From NBML01 sp029939535 (GTDB lineage Bacteria > Desulfobacterota > Desulfobacteria > Desulfobacterales > Desulfobacteraceae): a stretch of 10,995 nt of DNA. Below are positions 1 through 5,466 of this stretch, piece after piece. The stretch covers positions 1-10,995 of the forward strand of contig JAOZST010000126.1 in NCBI GenBank assembly GCA_029939535.1, in the 5' to 3' direction. A program made the translations under genes and the position numbers. The number at the start of each line of letters is the position of its first letter. Within the stretch, counting starts at the first letter, position 1. The notes below the pieces were generated by a model that saw nothing but the letters and a program-made list of their open reading frames with translations, was not told where the DNA came from and did no database searches.

Positions 1-440
1 CCGGGATAAAAGCAGATATTGAAAAGGTGTTTGACTATTTCCCCGTGCTGAGGGAAAGAACCAATCAATGGGCAGGCACCCTGTCCGGCGGGGAACAGCA
101 GATGCTGGCCATTGGCCGTTCCATGATGCTGCGCCCCAGGCTGCTGATCCTGGATGAACCTTCCCTGGGACTTTCCCCCCTCCTGGTCAAGGAGATTTTT
201 TCCATTATCAAAGAGATCAATAAAAGCGGCACAACCATCCTTCTTGTAGAGCAGAATGCCAAAATGGCCCTTTCTATTTCCTCCACCGGACTCATCCTTG
301 AAAACGGGAGGTTTGTGATGAAAGGAAATTCAAAGGATCTGCTGGAAGATAAAGATGTCAAGGAGTTTTACCTGGGTATTAAATCTGAAACCTCAGCCAA
401 GGGTTTTCAACGATGGAAGAGGAAAAAGGCATGGCGATGA
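1..440 (+). CDS. Branched-chain amino-acid type ABC transporter ATP-binding protein (LivF-like), 5' end missing
   Basis: This is the C-terminal part of an ABC ATPase that would energise import of branched-chain amino acids or related substrates from the cytoplasmic face. The frame is open to the left edge, so the GTG at 27 is not the true start. The visible part holds the signature LSGGEQQ, Walker B (LLILDEP), the D-loop region GLSP, and LLVEQN where many ABC ATPases carry the H-loop histidine. That VEQN form is typical of LivF, whereas LivG has VEHD. About 18 residues, rich in Lys and Arg, follow the usual FYLG end. The TGA at 438-440 overlaps the start region of the acyl-CoA synthetase, which suggests co-transcription and translational coupling. 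LivFGHM-like transporters next to AMP-binding ligases recur in deltaproteobacteria, so the substrate may be a carboxylic acid rather than an amino acid (inference). Confidence 0.9.
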   Translation, partial: GIKADIEKVFDYFPVLRERTNQWAGTLSGGEQQMLAIGRSMMLRPRLLILDEPSLGLSPLLVKEIFSIIKEINKSGTTILLVEQNAKMALSISSTGLILENGRFVMKGNSKDLLEDKDVKEFYLGIKSETSAKGFQRWKRKKAWR

Positions 441-2242
441 GCAAAGACACCTTTCAAACCGTTCCCAAAGTTTTCAATGAAACAGTCAGGCAGAACAGGG
501 ATTCCGTGGCCCTGCGGACAAAGGATCTTGGGCTGTGGCAGGATATAACCTGGGGACAATACCATGAAAAGGCCTGTCAGGTGGGATCAGCTCTTTTGTC
601 CATGGGATTTGAAAAAGGGGACAGCGCCTGTATCATTGGAGATAATGCCGTGGAATGGGTCATGGCAGACATGGGAATCCAGTGTGTGGGAGGAGTCTGT
701 GCAGGTATTTACTCCACCAATGCCTGGCAGCAGGTGGAATATGTGGTTATACATTCTGATGCAAAATTCTTATTTGTGGAAAATGAAGAGCAGCTGGACA
801 AGTGGCTCATGTTCAGGGAAAATACTCCTTTATTAAAAAAAGTGATTATCTGGGATACCAGAGGTCTCACATCTTTTAAGGATCCCATGGTCATGACCTT
901 TGAGTCCCTGGTGGAAAAAGGGGAAAAAGTTCACAGGGAAAACCCTGAACTGTTCAAAGAACACCAGGAAAAGGTCCAGCCCCAGGATTCGGCAGTGATT
1001 ATTTATACCTCGGGTACTACGGGTCCGCCCAAAGGGGCAGTGCTTTCTCACAGAAACGTGACCTGGACGGCCGATGCCGTTGCAGGAACCCTTGCCATTT
1101 ATCCAGAAGACCAGGTCCTTTCCTTTCTGCCCCTCTGCCATATATTTGAACGGCTCTTTACCGTGTTTATTCACTTGAGATACGCCTATACTGTAAATTT
1201 TGTGGAAAAACCAGATACGGTCATGCAGAATATGATGGAGGTTTCACCAACAGTGGGCTATGCCGTACCCAGGATCTGGGAAAAATATTATTCCAATGTA
1301 ATGATCAAAATGGCCGATGCCACCTGGTTCAAACGGATGGTGTTCAATACTGCTCTGAAAATCGGGGAGAAACAGGCAGATCTTGTCATGGATTTCAAAT
1401 CCGTCCCCTTGACCCAGAAAATTCTATTTTTCCTTGCCGGGTTTGCAATTTTCCGGAAATTAAAAGAACGATTGGGATTTGAAAGAATCCGGGTGGCGAT
1501 TTCCGGGGCAGCACCTATTTCAAAGGATGTTTTGCGGTTTTTCCAGTCCATTGGCATGAATCTCATCGAAGGCTATGGCCAGACCGAAGGTACCGGAGTT
1601 ACTACCCTTTCCCCCGAAGGCAAGGTGCGTTTCGGTACCGTGGGCCAGGCCCTGGAAGGGCTGGACATTAAAATTGCCGATGACGGCGAAATTCTTGTCA
1701 GGTCACCAGGGGTTTTCAAGGGTTATTATAAAAGCGATGAAGCCACAGCCGAGACAATCCAGGATGGATGGCTGCTCACAGGAGATGTGGGAGAACTTGA
1801 TGAAGACGGCTTCCTGAGCATAACGGACCGGAAAAAGGATATCATTGTCACGGCCGGTGGAAAAAATATTACACCCCAGTATATTGAGAACAAACTCAAG
1901 GCCAGTATCTATGTCAATGATGCCGTGGTAATCGGAGATAAACGGAAATTTTTGTCCTGCCTTATCATGATCGACGAAGACAATGTGGCGAAATTTGCCC
2001 AGGATAACAAGGTCCAGTTTTCCACTTATAAGGATCTGACACAAAACCAGGCCGTCATTGAATTGATCGATAAGGATGTCAAACAGGTTAATCAGACCCT
2101 GGCCCGGGTGGAAAATATCAGAAAATTCACCATCCTGCCCAAACGCCTTTATGAAGAGGACGGTGAGGTGACACCAACCATGAAGATCAAGCGGAAAATC
2201 GTGAACGAAAAGTTCAAGGATATTATCGAAGCCATGTATTGA
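431..2242 (+). CDS. Long-chain acyl-CoA synthetase (AMP-forming, ANL superfamily)
   Basis: It activates a fatty or other carboxylic acid with ATP to an acyl-adenylate and then forms the acyl-CoA thioester. About 603 residues, normal for the FadD15/FACS type. The motifs appear in order: phosphate-binding loop YTSGTTGPPKG near residue 192, GYGQTEG in the adenylation core, LLTGDVGELDEDGFL, then DRKKDIIVTAGGKNI at the hinge, and TPTMKIKRK near residues 581-589, which holds the probable catalytic lysine of the C-terminal domain. There is no signal peptide. The start is uncertain: ATG 413 has AAGGG 9 bases upstream, ATG 431 has GGAAGAGG 8 bases upstream, and ATG 437 overlaps the preceding TGA as ATGA. 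I prefer 431 from ribosome-site spacing. It is coupled to the LivF-like ATPase, suggesting uptake and activation of the same substrate (inference). Confidence 0.95.
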   Translation: MAMSKDTFQTVPKVFNETVRQNRDSVALRTKDLGLWQDITWGQYHEKACQVGSALLSMGFEKGDSACIIGDNAVEWVMADMGIQCVGGVCAGIYSTNAWQQVEYVVIHSDAKFLFVENEEQLDKWLMFRENTPLLKKVIIWDTRGLTSFKDPMVMTFESLVEKGEKVHRENPELFKEHQEKVQPQDSAVIIYTSGTTGPPKGAVLSHRNVTWTADAVAGTLAIYPEDQVLSFLPLCHIFERLFTVFIHLRYAYTVNFVEKPDTVMQNMMEVSPTVGYAVPRIWEKYYSNVMIKMADATWFKRMVFNTALKIGEKQADLVMDFKSVPLTQKILFFLAGFAIFRKLKERLGFERIRVAISGAAPISKDVLRFFQSIGMNLIEGYGQTEGTGVTTLSPEGKVRFGTVGQALEGLDIKIADDGEILVRSPGVFKGYYKSDEATAETIQDGWLLTGDVGELDEDGFLSITDRKKDIIVTAGGKNITPQYIENKLKASIYVNDAVVIGDKRKFLSCLIMIDEDNVAKFAQDNKVQFSTYKDLTQNQAVIELIDKDVKQVNQTLARVENIRKFTILPKRLYEEDGEVTPTMKIKRKIVNEKFKDIIEAMY

Positions 2243-2261
2243 TTTTTTTTCAGGCCCAGTT

Positions 2262-2292
2262 TCAGGTACTGGTCCAGTATCAGGTACAGGTC
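2262..2292. repeat. Short direct repeat with a small dyad between convergent genes
   Basis: Two copies of a 13-mer, TCAGGTAC(T/A)GGTC, lie at 2262-2274 and 2280-2292 with one mismatch. An inverted repeat overlaps them (arms 2265-2271 and 2275-2281, three-base loop). The element sits in the 90-bp gap between the convergent acyl-CoA synthetase and methyltransferase genes. No T-run follows the hairpin on either strand, so it is not a classical intrinsic terminator. It may only be a local slippage duplication. Confidence 0.4.
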
Positions 2293-2332
2293 AGGATATG
2301 AAATCACCCTCTTCATATTATTCTTATATTCT

Positions 2333-2899
2333 TTAAACTGTGAGCAATAAACTTCTGCCGCCTTTTTTCGGGGGTTCATCAACAAGGGTGAACCCAATAC
2401 TCACAGCCTTTTCCCTGATGTTTTTAAACCGGCTTTTTGATACATGGAATCTGGGTTCCACAATGAGAAATTTTCCACCCTTCCTTAACAGAGATTTTAC
2501 CTGCTCCAGGAATTTTTCAAGGCTGGAAGTTTCATGGACCATATAAAAGGCAAGGATGAAGTCAGCCTTTGTCCCTGACTCCAGGCCCAGACTGTCCTGG
2601 GAACACTTGTGAAGGGAAATCCTGTCTGATAGTTTGTTTTTTTTTGCTTTTGCTTCAACTTTCTCAAGCATCTCTTTTTGAAGGTCCACGGCTATAACCC
2701 TTCCCGTGTTTTCCACCATCTTTGCCATTGCAATGGAAAAATAACCTGGCCCGCATCCCAGGTCCAGGATGGTATCTCCTTTCTGGATATATTCTCCCAC
2801 AATTTTTCTGGGATTCTGGATAATCTTGCGAATAAAGTTGTCCAGAAAAAATGAATGGCCCGGACTACATACATGGCCGCTAAATTCCTTATCTGACAT
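2333..2899 (-). CDS. Class I SAM-dependent methyltransferase, last gene of the hgc operon
   Basis: A 188-residue Rossmann-fold methyltransferase, soluble, with unknown substrate. Motif I is ILDLGCGPG (residues 44-52), an acidic residue that could bind the SAM ribose is D72 in AVDLQ, the motif IV region is ADFILAFYMVHE (112-123), and GGKFLIVEP (141-149) is the late strand motif. The N-terminus HVCSPGHSFFLDN resembles a subgroup of small methyltransferases that begin with a Cys-containing segment followed by LDNP-like residues. The ATG at 2899 has a GGAG ribosome site. The gene starts 22 bases after hgcB, so it should be co-transcribed with hgcAB. It could act on a small thiol, a metal or metalloid, or a cofactor; nothing in the sequence decides. 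HgcA takes its methyl group from a corrinoid, so this enzyme is not needed for the accepted chemistry. Confidence 0.85.
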   Translation of the reverse strand: MSDKEFSGHVCSPGHSFFLDNFIRKIIQNPRKIVGEYIQKGDTILDLGCGPGYFSIAMAKMVENTGRVIAVDLQKEMLEKVEAKAKKNKLSDRISLHKCSQDSLGLESGTKADFILAFYMVHETSSLEKFLEQVKSLLRKGGKFLIVEPRFHVSKSRFKNIREKAVSIGFTLVDEPPKKGGRSLLLTV

Positions 2900-2921
2900 A
2901 ATTTTTCTCCGTTGATTCTGC

Positions 2922-3212
2922 TCAGCAGCAGCCTCCGTCCCCGCAGCTTGCTTTTTCTTCGCCCTTTATCCAGACCTGGATAATATAGGCGGCTCAGCCA
3001 ACCCCTGGATTGACTGTCAAGGCTCCTGAGGGGCAGTTGTTTACACAGGCCCCGCATTCCATACAGCCATTAAAATCCACGATATGGGCCTTGCTCTCGC
3101 ACATTTCCAGAACATGGTGGGGACAGACCTCGGTGCATAAACTGCACCCGATGCACTTATCTTTATCAAGCACCAGGGTGGATACCTCTTCTAAATGTCT
3201 GAATTCTTTCAT
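2922..3212 (-). CDS. hgcB: HgcB, mercury-methylation ferredoxin, with in-frame TGA read as selenocysteine
   Basis: HgcB is the 2[4Fe-4S] ferredoxin partner of HgcA, thought to reduce the corrinoid to Co(I) and to deliver Hg(II) through its cysteines. Cluster motifs are CIGCSLCTEVC (C20, C23, C26, C30) and CMECGACVNNC (C50, C53, C56, C60), the latter followed by PSGALTVNPGVG. Codon 73 (2996-2994) is TGA, exactly where HgcB proteins carry the conserved cysteine of the GVGCA motif. Reading through gives AAYIIQVWIKGEEK and then a tail ending in GGCC and a TGA stop at 2924-2922. The total of 96 residues agrees with the 95 residues and terminal Cys-Cys pair of ND132 HgcB (recalled). Read as a stop, the TGA would remove both the conserved position and the tail. 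The ATG at 3212 has an AAGGAAAG ribosome site and lies 18 bases after hgcA. A nonsense mutation or a sequencing error (TGC to TGA) is the alternative. Confidence 0.88.
2961..2990 (-). promoter_or_regulatory. Bacterial SECIS-like hairpin downstream of the hgcB UGA
   Basis: Counting the U of UGA as 1, nucleotides 14-20 (UUAUCCA) pair perfectly with 25-31 (UGGAUAA) around the tetraloop GGUC (21-24). After a small internal loop, GCC (7-9) can pair with GGC (34-36). The loop begins with two Gs at the distance expected for SelB recognition. The apical CAGGUCUG is, from memory, the same as that of E. coli fdhF mRNA, where the loop sits at 22-25. The exact bulged U of the fdhF element is not reproduced; the internal loop below the stem may play that part. 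The hairpin also codes for Y-I-I-Q-V-W-I, so coding constraint alone could explain some bases, but not a perfect 7-bp stem. Confidence 0.8.
2994..2996 (-). other. Probable selenocysteine (UGA) codon 73 of hgcB
   Basis: TGA follows NPGVG and precedes AAYIIQVW, at the position of the family's invariant cysteine. In-frame coding continues for 23 sense codons to a family-typical end, and a SECIS-like hairpin lies directly 3'. These are the usual marks of a bacterial Sec codon. The selenium machinery (selA, selB, selC, selD) is not in this window and would have to be elsewhere in the genome. Confidence 0.82.
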
Positions 3213-3230
3213 GGTCTTTCCTTTTATATC

Positions 3231-4403
3231 TTAAAAAGCTGAATAAACCCAGAAGCCTGTTGACAGGGCCAGGGAGATCAGCTGGACAGGAATATATCGT
3301 TTCATTTCTTTTTCAACACCAGTAGGCGAGGTAAAAGGAGTTGTTCCGGTAAAGTTCATGGCCAGAAATGAACTGATGGACACGGAGAACAAGAACAGGG
3401 CAAGGCCTGCGGAAAAAGACACGCTTGCTGACGGAACAAACCAGAACATAGACATTGCAGCCAGGCTGCCTGCAATAATTCCCTTAAGGGCAAACTCCCT
3501 GACAGGAATAAAGGGCAGAAGTGCAGGAGTAATAACAGCCCCTGACACCATACCGGTCATAAGCGCAGCAAAGGCTGCAAGCCCCCGGAACCAGGCACCG
3601 GAAAATGAAAACAGCCCAGGGCCGATACCAGATAATATAAACAGTATAATGGCCGTGATCAGGGCAGGCTTGAGTATGATCTGTATTTCCACCGGTGTCA
3701 GGATCATTCTTTCCGAAAATGTAAAAGTGACAGCCCGCATGGTGTTATCGGCTTTTTTTTTGTTTTCAAGAAATTCGTGGATATCCCTGGCCCGCACCGG
3801 GCCATAGACCACCCGGAATCCAGACTCTTTTTTTACTGCCCTGGCAGCAACACCTGTGGCACCCAGCTGGGGAACTATTACCCGTTTATGACCCACAATT
3901 TTATCCAGATTTACCTTTTGAATCCGTTCCACCAGTTCATGGGTTGCAAAGGTTCCTTCTCCGGCCGCACACCAGACATTAATGCCCCTGGTATCCAGAA
4001 CCAGTATCCAGACATTGAGACCTTCAAGTTCTTTTCGAAGAACGTCAAAGGTCAGCTTGAAATTTGCAGTCACAAGAACTTCCGATGTTTTATCCGGGCT
4101 ACCCACAGCATAAACTCCCGGCACTACTCTATATTGATAACGGTTAATCCCGCACCTTACCAGGACAGTGGATACTATATCTTTTCTGTCCAGTCTTGTT
4201 TTTATCCGGGGTACAGGGCCTGCCTCAGTCTCAATAAAATCATTCACATAATTGCAGAGTTTATATCCTGGTTTTTCATGGATTGATACAGGATCAATGG
4301 GTGACTCAAAACCTTTACCATCAATCAGGTCCATGGAGGGCATTATTTTTATCCCTGGAGTGGACAGGCCAGAAGAGGATGGCGGGTTTGAATTTTTATT
4401 CAT
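3231..4403 (-). CDS. hgcA: HgcA, membrane corrinoid protein of mercury methylation
   Basis: HgcA transfers a methyl group from a cobalt corrinoid to Hg(II), forming methylmercury. The 390-residue protein has a soluble corrinoid-binding domain related to CdhD/CFeSP (about residues 60-215), then about five hydrophobic segments (near 242-262, 272-298, 304-324, 328-350 and 370-388). The hallmark cap-helix motif is NVWCAAG at 142-148, and C145 is the expected cobalt ligand, equivalent to Cys93 of ND132. VIVPQLGATGVAA and VVYGPVRARDI are further family-typical stretches. Two oddities: the usual AAGKGTFGT reads AAGEGTFAT here, so the Lys after the motif is Glu, and the N-terminus is about 50 residues longer than the 338-residue ND132 protein. 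The ATG at 4403 has a GGGAAGGA ribosome site. It lies between the HMA-protein gene (34-base gap) and hgcB (18-base gap). Confidence 0.94.
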   Translation of the reverse strand: MNKNSNPPSSSGLSTPGIKIMPSMDLIDGKGFESPIDPVSIHEKPGYKLCNYVNDFIETEAGPVPRIKTRLDRKDIVSTVLVRCGINRYQYRVVPGVYAVGSPDKTSEVLVTANFKLTFDVLRKELEGLNVWILVLDTRGINVWCAAGEGTFATHELVERIQKVNLDKIVGHKRVIVPQLGATGVAARAVKKESGFRVVYGPVRARDIHEFLENKKKADNTMRAVTFTFSERMILTPVEIQIILKPALITAIILFILSGIGPGLFSFSGAWFRGLAAFAALMTGMVSGAVITPALLPFIPVREFALKGIIAGSLAAMSMFWFVPSASVSFSAGLALFLFSVSISSFLAMNFTGTTPFTSPTGVEKEMKRYIPVQLISLALSTGFWVYSAF

Positions 4404-4437
4404 GGATGTTCCTTCCCATGGTAATTTTTCTGTATTA

Positions 4438-4653
4438 TTATTTCAGGACAGCTGGATACCCTGCCTTTGTCACGGAATCAATTGCCTGCTCAACAAGGGT
4501 CTCCCCGCTGGCAGAAAAGCTTGCCTTTTTCCCCTCCAGGTCTACGATAACATCTGAGATACCGGTGATAGCTTCCAGGGTTTTCTGGACCATCCCGGTG
4601 CAATGGCCACAGCTCATATTGTTCACGTTAAGTGTGATTTCTTGATCTGCCAT
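4438..4653 (-). CDS. Small heavy-metal-associated (HMA) domain protein, CopZ/MerP-like, first gene of the hgc operon
   Basis: A 71-residue soluble single-domain protein of the HMA (ferredoxin-like beta-alpha-beta) family, which binds soft metal ions through two cysteines and hands them to a partner. The metal site is NMSCGHCTGMV, with C15 and C18 matching the GMTCxxC motif of CopZ, Atx1 and MerP. The later AIDSVTKAGYPA segment is the usual C-terminal helix and strand end. There is no signal peptide, so it is cytoplasmic, unlike MerP. The ATG at 4653 has GGAG 10 bases upstream. It opens the operon, 34 bases before hgcA and right behind a consensus promoter. Its place suggests delivery or buffering of Hg(II) or Cu(I) for the HgcAB system (inference). 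A plain copper chaperone is the alternative; the fold does not distinguish the metals. Confidence 0.9.
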   Translation of the reverse strand: MADQEITLNVNNMSCGHCTGMVQKTLEAITGISDVIVDLEGKKASFSASGETLVEQAIDSVTKAGYPAVLK

Positions 4654-4696
4654 GATGATTTTTCTCCAGTAAAATGTTTGAAGGGTGTATTACTCA

Positions 4697-4725
4697 ATTA
4701 TAAAGGGGTATTGAATTTTTGTCAA
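4697..4725 (-). promoter_or_regulatory. Perfect-consensus sigma70 promoter for the HMA-hgcA-hgcB-methyltransferase operon
   Basis: On the minus strand TTGACA (4725-4720) is separated by exactly 17 bases from TATAAT (4702-4697), so both hexamers and the spacer are ideal. Transcription would start near 4690, giving a leader of about 37 bases before the ATG at 4653. A weak inverted repeat, TCAAT and ATTGA (4694-4698 and 4710-4714, 11 bases apart), overlaps the -10 and spacer and could be an operator, but the arms are too short to be sure. A promoter this strong with no clear operator suggests substantial constitutive expression. Confidence 0.8.
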
Positions 4726-4748
4726 ACCTGGGATAATTACTGAAAACC

Positions 4749-5273
4749 ATGAATCAGGCAAATCCAAATCAAACCATCCCCTGGCAGAAAAACCAGGAGT
4801 GGCAGGAAATTGTTTTTTTCTTTCGCACCATTGGAAATGTACATAAAAAGCGCCTTGCTCCTGTCCATGCCCTTGCCCGCGAAATCCAAGGCCTACTGGA
4901 TGAGCTTTCAGCCCCGGTAGAACATCTATGTTCCCTTACCTGCCCGGACTGCCGGGATATCTGCTGTGAAAGGGCAACCATCTGGTATGATTTCAAGGAT
5001 CTTGTTTATCTTTATTTCGGCCTGGGGATATTGCCGGAAAAACAGATTAAAAAAGTACAAGGCCCCAAAAGACCCCAATGCAGCAACCTGACTAAAACCG
5101 GCTGCTGTCTTCCCCGCAGGAAACGTCCCTTTGTCTGTACCTGGTATTTCTGTCCCGACCAGACAAGAACCCCCCAATACCGAAATACTCCTTTTTCAAC
5201 AAAAATAGAGGAAATCAAAGAATTGAGAAACAAGCTGGAAGAGGCGTTTTGTCAATTACCTCCCTTTGAATAA
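4749..5273 (+). CDS. Cysteine-rich YkgJ-like protein, putative metal or Fe-S binding
   Basis: A 174-residue soluble protein with 11 cysteines and no known reaction. The core is CPDCRDICC (C65, C68, C72, C73), then C111, the pair C119-C120, and RPFVCTWYFC (C130, C135). The CxxCxxxCC pattern followed by RPxxCxxYxC is that of the YkgJ family (the former 'zinc/iron chelate' cysteine cluster), thought to bind a metal or Fe-S cluster. The N-terminal 60 residues are helical and not family-specific. The ATG at 4749 has only a poor ribosome site, so the start is uncertain. It is divergent from the hgc operon and shares its 95-bp upstream region, so a common regulator is possible but unproven. Confidence 0.8.
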   Translation: MNQANPNQTIPWQKNQEWQEIVFFFRTIGNVHKKRLAPVHALAREIQGLLDELSAPVEHLCSLTCPDCRDICCERATIWYDFKDLVYLYFGLGILPEKQIKKVQGPKRPQCSNLTKTGCCLPRRKRPFVCTWYFCPDQTRTPQYRNTPFSTKIEEIKELRNKLEEAFCQLPPFE

Positions 5274-5289
5274 AAAGCTTCTTTTTTTT
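5272..5289 (+). terminator. Weak intrinsic terminator candidate after the Cys-rich gene
   Basis: AAAAAG (5272-5277) can pair with CTTTTT (5281-5286) around a CTT loop, and the T-run continues to 5289. It begins inside the TAA stop of the Cys-rich gene. The stem is almost all A-T, so the terminator would be weak. A second hairpin at 5298-5312 (TCAGG and CCTGA) has no T-run. Confidence 0.3.
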
Positions 5290-5402
5290 CGTAAAATTCA
5301 GGGTTTTCCTGATTGACAGGCTCTATTTATTCTATTACATCCTGAATACAAACATTTGCTGTTGGATCAGAATCCCTATACTAATAATATGATTCACATC
5401 AT

Positions 5403-5428
5403 AAAAAAGAATGATATCATTTGTTTTT
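5403..5428. promoter_or_regulatory. Palindromic dyad upstream of the XRE regulator, candidate operator
   Basis: A perfect 12-bp palindrome, AATGATATCATT (5410-5421), is flanked by an A-run (5403-5407) that pairs with a T-run (5424-5428), giving a 26-base dyad. It lies about 40 bases before the XRE gene, where an autoregulatory operator would be expected. The gap 5274-5466 holds no gene that I can see and is very AT-rich, so chance palindromes are more likely here. Confidence 0.35.
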
Positions 5429-5466
5429 TATAAAATTATTTATTTTATTGACAAAAATAAAACTAT

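Noticed and set aside
27..440. GTG at 27 as start of the ABC ATPase
   Set aside because: The frame is open to the left edge with family-like residues, and the Walker A domain must lie upstream; the gene is simply cut by the window.
2692..3057. A 121-codon open frame on the minus strand across the hgcB-methyltransferase junction
   Set aside because: It is out of frame with both genes, has no ribosome site or recognisable motif, and its protein is a Trp- and Arg-rich shadow.
2994..3212. A 72-residue stand-alone ferredoxin ending at the TGA of 2996-2994
   Set aside because: It would lack the conserved position and the Cys-Cys tail of HgcB, both of which reappear in the same frame just after the TGA; a SECIS-like hairpin follows. 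Read-through is the better explanation, though a real nonsense mutation cannot be excluded by sequence alone.
3358..4286. Plus-strand open frames opposite hgcA (149 and 169 codons)
   Set aside because: They mirror the hgcA coding strand, have no ribosome sites or family motifs, and overlap each other in different frames.
5274..5466. Possible CRISPR repeats or an attachment site in the AT-rich gap
   Set aside because: No 28-37 bp unit recurs at regular spacing, and there is no tRNA end or flanking direct repeat. The array is probably beyond cas2, outside the window.
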